Part shown: positions 58,030-64,000 of the stretch, one piece after another | Layout of the letters: each line of letters starts with the position of its first letter | Position numbering within the stretch: the stretch's first letter is position 1 | Assembly (NCBI RefSeq): GCF_030010625.1 | Contig: NZ_JASCXN010000019.1 | Coordinates: 62,001-126,000, forward strand | Direction of reading: 5' to 3' | DNA: 64,000 bases | Source of the DNA: Streptomyces sp. CC208A | GTDB lineage: Bacteria; Actinomycetota; Actinomycetes; Streptomycetales; Streptomycetaceae | Notes under the pieces: generated by a model | Databases searched by the model: none | What the model saw: the letters and a program-made list of their open reading frames with translations, nothing else | What the model was told of the DNA's origin: nothing | Program-made: the position numbers and the translations under genes

Positions 58030-59175
58030 TTACAGGTTGCCGCGCTTCTCCTGCTCGCGCTCGATGGCCTCGAAGAGGGCCTTGAAGTTGCCCTTGCCGA
58101 AGCCCATGGATCCGTGGCGCTCGATCATCTCGAAGAAGACGGTCGGGCGGTCCTGGACCGGCTTGGTGAAGATCTGGAGCAGGTAGCCGTCCTCGTCGCG
58201 GTCGGCGAGGATCCGCAGCTCGCGCAGCTCGTCGATCGGCACGCGGGTGTCGCCGACCCACTCGCCGAGGGTGTCGTAGTACGCGTCCGGGACGGACAGG
58301 AACTCGACGCCGGCGGCGCGCATGGCGCGGACGGTGGCGACGATGTCGTTGGTGGCGAGGGCGATGTGCTGGACGCCGGGGCCGTTGTAGAACTCGAGGT
58401 ACTCGTCGATCTGCGACTTCTTCTTCGCGATCGCCGGCTCGTTGATCGGGAACTTCACCTTCTTGGTGCCGTCCGCGACGACCTTCGACATGAGCGCGGA
58501 GTACTCGGTGGCGATGTCGTCGCCCACGAACTCCTTCATGTTGGTGAAGCCCATGACGTTGTTGTAGAAGGCGACCCACTCGTTCATCTTGCCGAGCTCG
58601 ACGTTGCCGACGCAGTGGTCGATCGCCTGGAAGGTGCGCTTGGCCGGCGGCTCGACGATCGGGGCGGCGGCGGTGTACCCGGGGAGGTAGGGGCCGGTGT
58701 AGCCGGAGCGGTCGACGAGGGTGTGGCGGGTCTGGCCGTAGGTGGCGATGGCGGCGAGGACGACGGTGCCGTGCTCGTCCTTGAGCTCGTACGGCTCCAC
58801 CAGGCCGGTGGCGCCCTGGGCGACGGCGTGGGCGTAGGCGGCGCGGGCGTCCGGGACCTCGATCGCCAGGTCGATCACGCCGTCGCCGTGCTCGGCGACG
58901 TGCGCGTCGAGGAAGCGGCCCCAGTCGGTGGTCGCCTTGATGACGGAGGTGAACACGAAACGGGCGGAGCCGTTGGTGAGGACGTAACTGGCGGTCTCGC
59001 GGCTGCCGTTCTCCGGTCCGGAGTAGGCGACCAGCTTCATGCCGAAGGCCGTGGAGTAGTAGTGCGCGGCCTGCTTGGCGTTGCCGACGGCGAAGACGAC
59101 CGCGTCCATGCCCTTCACCGGGAAGGGGTCGGCCTCACGCGCGGTGGAAGGGGTGTGGTCAAGGATCTCAGTCAT
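58030..59175 (-). CDS. hppD: 4-hydroxyphenylpyruvate dioxygenase
   Basis: 381 aa from ATG 59175. Two vicinal-oxygen-chelate halves; the iron-binding His is in AIDHCVGNV, a second in GPGVQHIALAT, and the Glu is near the C-terminus (FEMIERHGSMGFGKGNFKALFEAIEREQEKRG). It converts 4-hydroxyphenylpyruvate to homogentisate in tyrosine catabolism and also feeds ochronotic pigment. It is divergent from an Lrp/AsnC regulator, the usual controller of hppD in Streptomyces. Confidence 0.95.
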   Translation of the reverse strand: MTEILDHTPSTAREADPFPVKGMDAVVFAVGNAKQAAHYYSTAFGMKLVAYSGPENGSRETASYVLTNGSARFVFTSVIKATTDWGRFLDAHVAEHGDGVIDLAIEVPDARAAYAHAVAQGATGLVEPYELKDEHGTVVLAAIATYGQTRHTLVDRSGYTGPYLPGYTAAAPIVEPPAKRTFQAIDHCVGNVELGKMNEWVAFYNNVMGFTNMKEFVGDDIATEYSALMSKVVADGTKKVKFPINEPAIAKKKSQIDEYLEFYNGPGVQHIALATNDIVATVRAMRAAGVEFLSVPDAYYDTLGEWVGDTRVPIDELRELRILADRDEDGYLLQIFTKPVQDRPTVFFEMIERHGSMGFGKGNFKALFEAIEREQEKRGNL

Positions 59176-59235
59176 GGCAGCAGCGTCCCGCCGACCCGCA
59201 AGCTGCGCAATAGTTCGTTGTTCCACTGGTCAATG

Positions 59236-59274
59236 TGTACAGCGACCAGCGAGTATGGGCGGACGACTTGTACA
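59236..59274. promoter_or_regulatory. Paired TGTACA sites between hppD and the Lrp gene
   Basis: TGTACA palindromes at 59236-59241 and 59269-59274, 33 bp (about three helical turns) apart. This is a plausible multi-dimer Lrp/AsnC binding layout in the divergent promoter. Confidence 0.4.
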
Positions 59275-59296
59275 TCATGACCACTTGGAGGGTCCC

Positions 59297-59773
59297 ATGG
59301 CGATCGATCATCTGGACGGCCGGCTGATCGTGCTCCTGGCGCGCGAGCCGAGGATCGGCGTCCTGGAGGCGTCCCGCCGCCTCGGCGTGGCCCGCGGCAC
59401 GGTCCAGGCCCGCCTCGACCGCCTCCAGGCGAGCGGTGTGATCAGCGGCTTCGGCCCGCAGGTGGACCCGGCGGCGCTCGGCTACCCGGTGACGGCCTTC
59501 GCGACGCTGGAGATCAAGCAGGGCCAGGGCGCGGACGTACGCGAGCACCTGGCGACGGTCCCGGAGGTCCTGGAGCTGCACACCACGACGGGCCACGGCG
59601 ACATGCTCTGCCGGCTGGTGGCCCGTTCGAACGCGGACCTCCAACGGGTGATCGACAAGGTGGTGGCCTTCGAGGGGATCGTGCGGGCCTCGACGGCGAT
59701 CGTGATGGAGAACGCGGTGCCGCTGCGGATCATCCCGCTGGTGGAGCAGGCGGCGGGCGGGGAGCCGGGGTAG
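59297..59773 (+). CDS. Lrp/AsnC-family regulator (probable hppD controller)
   Basis: 158 aa from ATG 59297 (TTGGAGGG upstream). HTH_AsnC at residues 1-60 (DHLDGRLIVLLAREPRIGVLEASRRLGVARGTVQARLDRL), then the RAM ligand-binding domain (AFATLEIKQGQGADVREHL ... TGHGDMLCRLVARSNADLQRVIDKV). It is divergent from hppD and likely responds to an aromatic amino acid. Confidence 0.9.
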   Translation: MAIDHLDGRLIVLLAREPRIGVLEASRRLGVARGTVQARLDRLQASGVISGFGPQVDPAALGYPVTAFATLEIKQGQGADVREHLATVPEVLELHTTTGHGDMLCRLVARSNADLQRVIDKVVAFEGIVRASTAIVMENAVPLRIIPLVEQAAGGEPG

Positions 59774-59786
59774 GCCCTGGCGGCAC

Positions 59787-59830
59787 GCAAAGAAGGCGTT
59801 GCAAAGAAACCCTTGCAACACCTTCTTTGC
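59787..59830. promoter_or_regulatory. Large inverted-repeat operator before the ArsR-like regulator
   Basis: 18-bp arms (59787-59804 and 59813-59830, one mismatch) with an 8-base spacer; each arm joins GCAAAGAAGG and TTGCAA elements. It ends 17 bases before ATG 59848 and would cover the promoter, so autoregulation is expected. Confidence 0.7.
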
Positions 59831-59847
59831 ATGTCTACGCTCAGGGC

Positions 59848-60462
59848 ATGCCCGAGAAGGACGAGAAGGACGAGAAGACCGCGAAGGCTCCGCAGAAGCA
59901 CGACACCCGGATGCTCGACCCGCGTTCCCTGCGCGGCCTCGCCCATCCGCTCCGCATCCAGCTCCTCCGCACCCTGCGCCACCAGGGCCCCGCCACCGCC
60001 TCCCGGCTCGCCGAACGCCTCGGCGAGTCCAGCGGCGCCACCAGCTACCACCTGCGGCAGCTCGCCGCACACGGCTTCGTCGAGGACGACCCGGCCCTCG
60101 GGAAGGGGCGGGAGCGGTGGTGGAAGGCCGTACAGCAGGGCATCAGCTGGGACGAGTCGCTGTACCACGACCCCGATCCCGAGGTGCGGGGCGCCGCCGA
60201 CCTCCTCCTGCACGAGGTCGCGACCAACCACACCCAGGAGCTGTCGACCTGGATCGCCACGCGTGACGACTGGCCCGACGGCTGGGCCGGCGCGTCGGAC
60301 ATGAGCGACTTCACGCTGCGGCTCCCGCCGGGGGCGCTGCGGGAGCTCACGGCGCGGATGCACGCGCTGATCGACGAGTACCGGGACGCGCCCGAGGCGG
60401 AGGCGCCGGACGCCGCGCGCGTACGACTCCACCTGCACGCCTTCCCGCAGCGCGAGGACTGA
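59848..60462 (+). CDS. ArsR-like winged-helix regulator (HTH_20 type)
   Basis: 204 aa from ATG 59848. A Lys/Asp-rich N-terminus, then the winged helix MLDPRSLRGLAHPLRIQLLRTLRHQGPATASRLAERLGESSGATSYHLRQLAAHGFVEDD at residues about 22-80. The C-terminal domain has W-rich effector-type segments (ERWWKAVQQGISWDESLYHDPDPE). This ArsR subgroup usually sits ahead of an MFS exporter, which is the case here (60705-62069). Confidence 0.88.
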   Translation: MPEKDEKDEKTAKAPQKHDTRMLDPRSLRGLAHPLRIQLLRTLRHQGPATASRLAERLGESSGATSYHLRQLAAHGFVEDDPALGKGRERWWKAVQQGISWDESLYHDPDPEVRGAADLLLHEVATNHTQELSTWIATRDDWPDGWAGASDMSDFTLRLPPGALRELTARMHALIDEYRDAPEAEAPDAARVRLHLHAFPQRED

Positions 60463-60534
60463 GCAGGACGGGGCCGCCGCGCACCCGCACCACGCACCCG
60501 CACCGCCCACCACCACGGAAGGGACCGCGAGACC

Positions 60535-60708
60535 ATGCATGCCGACGTCCACCACCTGCTGCACCGGATGACCGCCGCCGAAGCCCACCGGAAGGCCGCC
60601 GCCGCGACTCGGCCGACCCCGCTCCGGGTCCAGCTCGGCCGCCGCCTCGTCACCTGGGGCCTCCGCCTGTCCGGCCCGGCCGACCTCACGGTCACCCTCG
60701 CCGCATGA
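60535..60708 (+). CDS. Small protein of 57 aa coupled to the MFS gene
   Basis: 57 aa from ATG 60535 to TGA 60706-60708; the stop overlaps the MFS start as ATGA. The sequence is basic and histidine-rich at the N-terminus (MHADVHHLLHRMTAAEAHRK), with an amphipathic RVQLGRRLVTWGLRLSG segment. Its codon use is high-GC like the neighbours. Probably a real member of the regulator/MFS operon with unknown function. Confidence 0.7.
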   Translation: MHADVHHLLHRMTAAEAHRKAAAATRPTPLRVQLGRRLVTWGLRLSGPADLTVTLAA

Positions 60709-62069
60709 CCGCCCCGGGGGGACCGAAAACGAACAGGACCGACAGGCCCGACAGGCCCCACAAGCCCGACAAGAAACCCCTGTTCACCGTCCTGGCCGCC
60801 AACGCCATCTCCATCAGCGGCAATTCACTCACCCTCATCGCCGTCCCCTGGTTCACCCTGGAGACCACCGGCAGTCCCGCCAGGGCCGGCCTCGTCGCCT
60901 TCTGCGCCGCCCTGCCCGTCATCGTCTCCGCGCTCGCCGGCGGACCCGTCATCGACCGGATCGGCCGCCGCCGGGTCTCCATCGGGTCGGACCTCGTCTG
61001 TGCCCTCGCGCTCGTCGCCGTCCCGCTGCTCAACCACGCCGGTGTGCTCCGGTTCTGGATGCTGTGCGCGCTGATGGCCGTCACCGGTCTCTTCCACGCC
61101 CCCGGCGAGACGGCCCGCAACGTCCTCACGCCCGACCTGGCGAAGCGGGCCGGTACTCCGCTCTCCCGCGCCACCAGCTTCTACGACGCCGTCTCGCGCG
61201 GCGCGCGGATGACCGGTGCGGCACTCGCCGGTCTGCTCGTCGCGCTCGTCGGGGCCGACACCGTGCTGTACGTCGACGCCGCCACCTTCGCCGTCTCCGC
61301 GCTCCTCGTCCTCGTCGGCCTGCGCGGGGTGCCGGCCGCCGAACCGGCGCGCGGGGCGCCGCCGTTGTCCTTCGCCGTGTACCGGGCCGACCTGCGCGAG
61401 GGGTACGCGTTCATGCTGCGCACCCGGCTGCTCGTCGGCGTCAACCTCATGGTGATGGTCACCAACGGTCTGTCCCTGAGCTGGAGTTCGGTCCTGCTGC
61501 CGCTGCACGCCCGGGAGCACCTGGGCGGGCCGGCCGCCCAGGGCCTGCTCGTCTCCGTCTTCGGCGGCTGCGCCCTCGTCGGCGCCCTGCTCTACGCGGC
61601 GGTCGGCCACCGCTTCCCGCGCCGCCCGGCCCTCGCGGCCGGCTTCCTGCTCTGCGGCGCGCCCGTGTTCGTGACGGCGGCCGTCACCGACACCGTCCCG
61701 CCCCTGCTCGTGGTGATGGCGCTCGGCGGGCTCGGCGTGGGGGTGCTCAACCCGATCCTCGGCGCCGTCTTCTACGAGATCGTCCCCGAGGGGCTGCGCA
61801 GCCGGGTCGGCGGCGCCAGTACGGCCAGTGTGCTCCTGGCGGCCCCGCTCGGCGGCCTCGTCGGCGGCCACATGGTCGAGCGGGCGGGCCTCACCGCGAC
61901 CCTGTTCGCCCTCGCCGGGGTGTACTTCCTGGCCACGCTCTGCCCGCTGGTCCTCCCCGCCTGGCGGGCCATGGACACACCCGCCGGTGGGACCGGGGCT
62001 CTCAGCAGCTCGGGACCTTCGACTCCTGCCCCTGCTCCAGCGCCCGCAGGGAGTCCACGGCGTCGCTGA
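60705..62069 (+). CDS. MFS exporter (12 TM)
   Basis: 454 aa. TM1 starts at about residue 28 (VLAANAISISGNSLTLIAVPWF); motif A-like GGPVIDRIGRRRVSIGSD lies between TM2 and TM3. About 12 spans. The sequence resembles actinobacterial drug or macrolide-type effluxers with MFS_3 fold. It is coupled to the 57-aa gene and probably induced through the ArsR-like regulator. The 3' end overlaps the convergent S16 protease by 68 bp; the last 35 residues are Pro/Ala/Ser-rich. Confidence 0.88.
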   Translation: MTAPGGPKTNRTDRPDRPHKPDKKPLFTVLAANAISISGNSLTLIAVPWFTLETTGSPARAGLVAFCAALPVIVSALAGGPVIDRIGRRRVSIGSDLVCALALVAVPLLNHAGVLRFWMLCALMAVTGLFHAPGETARNVLTPDLAKRAGTPLSRATSFYDAVSRGARMTGAALAGLLVALVGADTVLYVDAATFAVSALLVLVGLRGVPAAEPARGAPPLSFAVYRADLREGYAFMLRTRLLVGVNLMVMVTNGLSLSWSSVLLPLHAREHLGGPAAQGLLVSVFGGCALVGALLYAAVGHRFPRRPALAAGFLLCGAPVFVTAAVTDTVPPLLVVMALGGLGVGVLNPILGAVFYEIVPEGLRSRVGGASTASVLLAAPLGGLVGGHMVERAGLTATLFALAGVYFLATLCPLVLPAWRAMDTPAGGTGALSSSGPSTPAPAPAPAGSPRRR

Positions 62070-62805
62070 GGGTGTCGACGGGGACGAGGCGCAGGCCGGC
62101 GGGGAGTTCGGCCTCGGCGTCCGCGCACTCGGCCTTGGGCACGAGGAAGACGGTGGCGCCGTCGCGGGCGGCGGCCTGGGTCTTGAGGGAGACGCCGCCG
62201 ACCGCGCCGACCTTGCCGTCCGGCGCGATCGTGCCCGTACCGGCGACGACCTTGCCGCCCGTGAGGTCGCCGCCGTCACCGTCGCCGTCGAGCTTGTCGA
62301 CGACGCCGAGGGCGAACAGCAGGCCGGCGCTGGGGCCGCCGACGTCGGCGAGGTGGAGGTCGACCTTCACCCGCGCCGGGTCGAGCTCCAGGTAGCGGAG
62401 GGCGGCGACGGAGGCGGCGTCCTGGGACTGCTTCATCTGGCCGAGGTTGTGCTCCTCGATCTCGGCGTCCGACTTGCCCGGCGGGTAGACGGCGTCGTGC
62501 GGCAGCACCGCCCGGTCCGTCCGGAACCAGGCGTCGGCCACGTCCGCGAGGTCCACCTCCGTGCCGGGGGCGGTGGCGAGGATGGTCGTCATGCGCAGCT
62601 GGCCCGTGGTCGGCCGGACCGGGGCGCCGGTGATCGTGATGATCTCCCGCCCCTTGTCCTTCCCCAGGACGTCGGCGGTGGACCCCGGCTGGGCGATGGC
62701 GAACGGCAGCGGCGCGAGCCCCGCCACGGCGATCAGCGCGACGACGGGCACGGCGCACGCCGCGAGCACACGGGACCGGGACATGCGGGAGAGACGGGAG
62801 AGCAC
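62002..62805 (-). CDS. S16 (Lon-type) serine peptidase, YlbL-like without a PDZ domain
   Basis: 267 aa from GTG 62805. An N-terminal membrane anchor/signal (RVLAACAVPVVALIAVAGLAPLPFAI), a YlbL-type N-domain (ITITGAPVRPTTGQLRMTTI; LPHDAVYPPGKSDAEIEEHN), then directly the Lon catalytic domain with Ser in VGGPSAGLLFALGVVD and Lys in GGVSLKTQAAARDGA. YlbL proteins are usually about 350 aa with a PDZ domain before the Ser; here that stretch is missing without a frameshift. It probably cleaves membrane or secreted substrates outside the cell. Confidence 0.87.
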   Translation of the reverse strand: MLSRLSRMSRSRVLAACAVPVVALIAVAGLAPLPFAIAQPGSTADVLGKDKGREIITITGAPVRPTTGQLRMTTILATAPGTEVDLADVADAWFRTDRAVLPHDAVYPPGKSDAEIEEHNLGQMKQSQDAASVAALRYLELDPARVKVDLHLADVGGPSAGLLFALGVVDKLDGDGDGGDLTGGKVVAGTGTIAPDGKVGAVGGVSLKTQAAARDGATVFLVPKAECADAEAELPAGLRLVPVDTLSDAVDSLRALEQGQESKVPSC

Positions 62806-62814
62806 GTCCCCAAT

Positions 62815-63600
62815 CTACTGGGCGGGGGTACGGGCGCGGGTGTGGCCCAGGGTGTGGGCGAAGAAGCCGCGCAGCTCCCGGCGGACGGTCGCGAAGGACG
62901 CCGCCGCGTCACCGGGGCCGGTCAGGCCGTGTCGGCGACGGCCCGGATCCGGGGGTCGCGGGCGGCGAGGAGGGCGGCGGCGGTGCCGCCCGCGGAGTGC
63001 CCGTAGATCCCGGTCCCGGCCCCGGTCCCCGTCCGGCGCGGGCCGTACGGGAGGAGGCCGCCGAGGCGGTCGAGGACGAGGCGGAGGTCGGCGACGCGGG
63101 TCTCGGTCATCGTGCGGAAGGTCTCCGGGTCCGGCGGCCCGTACAGGACGGTCTCGCGGACCGTCCCGTCGGCCGTCTCCACCTGGCTCGCCTCGCCGGG
63201 GTGGTCGACGAGGACGACGACCGTGCCGTGGCTCGCCAGGTCCTCGGCGAGGCCGGTGCCGAGGGTGCGGGCGTCGCCGCCGCCGGACGTGTACAGCACG
63301 ACCGGCCCGCACCCGGGCAGCGACGGGGCGCCCGCGTGCGCGTGGGTGAGCGTCCCGGCCCAGTCCACCCCGGCGGCCGGCAGCCCCGGACGGGCTGCGC
63401 GAGCTGCCCGAAGACCAGTGCCTCGCCCGGGGTGAGCTGTGGCACGCGGGGGAAGCCGGTGACGGTCCGGGCCGGGTACACGACGCTGACGACGACCTGA
63501 CGGGCCCCCAGAGCCGGCTCCCGGGGGTCGGTGCGGGACGGGTCGGTGAGGGTGTGCCGGACGGTGCCGACGAGGTGCGGGCCGGCACCGGCGTGGGTCA
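62815..63600 (-). pseudogene. Decayed alpha/beta hydrolase (PAF-acetylhydrolase-like)
   Basis: Three reading frames are needed to follow the homology. Frame 1 (about 63590-63405) reads AGAGPHLVGTVRHTLTDPSRTDP ... VVVSVVYPARTVTGFP. A one-base shift near 63395-63410 leads to VDWAGTLTHAHAGAP ... VVLVDHPGEAS ... IYGHSAGGTAAALLAARDPRIRAVADTA, carrying the GHSAG nucleophile elbow, then a stop at 62922. The C-terminus (SFATVRRELRGFFAHTLGHTRA) is in another frame and about 100 residues between are absent. The signal peptide is also lost. Not expected to be functional. Confidence 0.75.
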
Positions 63601-64000
63601 GGTCCCTGCACGCGGGCGGGGCGGAGGGGTGGGAGACGCTCGCGCGGGCGCAGCGGGCGGCGTACGGGGCGGTTCTGGCGCCGGTCTGGGGGCGGGTGCA
63701 GGACCTGCACCGGGCGGAGTTCGCCCGGCACGCGGTCGCCCTCGCGGAGGGCGGGCCCGAGGCGGCTCCGGCGGCCCTGGCGCCGGGTTCGCGGCTGCGG
63801 GGCGGGGTGTGGGAGTGGCCGGGCGGGGCCGGGGAGGTACGGCTCGGGGGGCGGGGCCTGGTCCTGCTGCCGACCTTCCACTGGCGGGGTGCGCCACTCG
63901 TGCAGGACGTGCCGGGGCGGCCGGTGGTCCTGGCGTACCCGGCGGGGCCCGGCCTGCCTCCCGTACCGGAAGACCTTGGCCGCCCGGAGGAGGCTCTGGC
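63531..64000 (+). pseudogene. N-terminally truncated ArsR-like regulator fragment (runs off window)
   Basis: An open frame from after a stop at 63498-63500 to the window end. From about 63630 it reads GWETLARAQRAAYGAVLAPVWGRVQDLHRAEFARHAVALAEGG, then LRGGVWEWPGG and GRGLVLLPTFHWRGAPLVQDVPGRPVVLAYPAGPGLPPV. This matches the central and later part of the DUF5937/ArsR-type regulators of Streptomyces, whose first half (about 150 residues) is missing. The C-terminal HTH would be beyond the window. It abuts the decayed hydrolase head-to-head. Confidence 0.6.

Overview
High-GC actinobacterial chromosome, almost certainly Streptomyces. Third codon positions are nearly all G or C, GTG starts are common, and the window carries a class E sortase with an LAxTG-type substrate, an SsgA-family protein, DasR-type (dre) operators on GlcNAc PTS genes and a cysteine leader peptide. 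From the penicillin-binding protein (29.2 kb) to 4-hydroxyphenylpyruvate dioxygenase (59 kb) the gene order resembles the conserved Streptomyces core around nagF-nagE1-nagE2, cysM, ssgG and hppD. This is recalled knowledge; no alignment was run.

Layout. 1-8 kb: a probable organophosphonate (2-aminoethylphosphonate-like) uptake and catabolism locus. A GntR/HutC regulator precedes a tightly coupled minus-strand operon (FAD amine oxidase, phosphonatase-like HAD hydrolase, ABC ATPase, two permeases, binding lipoprotein). A secreted phosphatase-family enzyme follows, under what looks like the same 21-bp control element. 8-19 kb: two cell-wall-anchored proteins (LAHTG and LPETG), a ROK regulator divergent from a Gfo/Idh/MocA dehydrogenase, an FAH-fold hydrolase, a YidC paralogue with DUF6412, an HxlR regulator divergent from an MFS pump, a class E sortase and a SEC-C protein.

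19.3-27.1 kb: a lower-GC defence island. It has a NaeI-family restriction endonuclease, a Vsr endonuclease and a cytosine-5 methyltransferase. Beside these is a translationally coupled SNF2 helicase / ParB-Srx-like / degenerate HNH-like operon, then a divergent HTH-like gene with a perfect 21-bp inverted repeat inside its reading frame. This is the best candidate here for an undescribed system.

27.2-43 kb: core housekeeping. It includes a DUF445 protein, a bifunctional PBP, a Gdx-type SMR exporter behind a guanidine-III riboswitch, a GroES-like protein, Bcp, a tandem pair of HNH endonucleases abutting tRNA-Leu(UAG), rdgB, rph, the GlcNAc PTS with dre sites, an MBL-fold hydrolase, a membrane-tethered PemK/MazF-like protein and the CysM-CysO-Mec cysteine route with an attenuator peptide. 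43-59 kb: an amino acid permease, DUF2017-ClpS, NAD salvage (pncB, pncA), an immune-inhibitor-A protease, two RDD proteins, ssgG, an FAD oxidase, a TPR protein, and hppD with a divergent Lrp regulator. 59.8-64 kb: an ArsR-like regulator with its own operator drives a small protein and an MFS exporter; then come an S16 protease lacking its PDZ domain and a decayed junction of two truncated genes.
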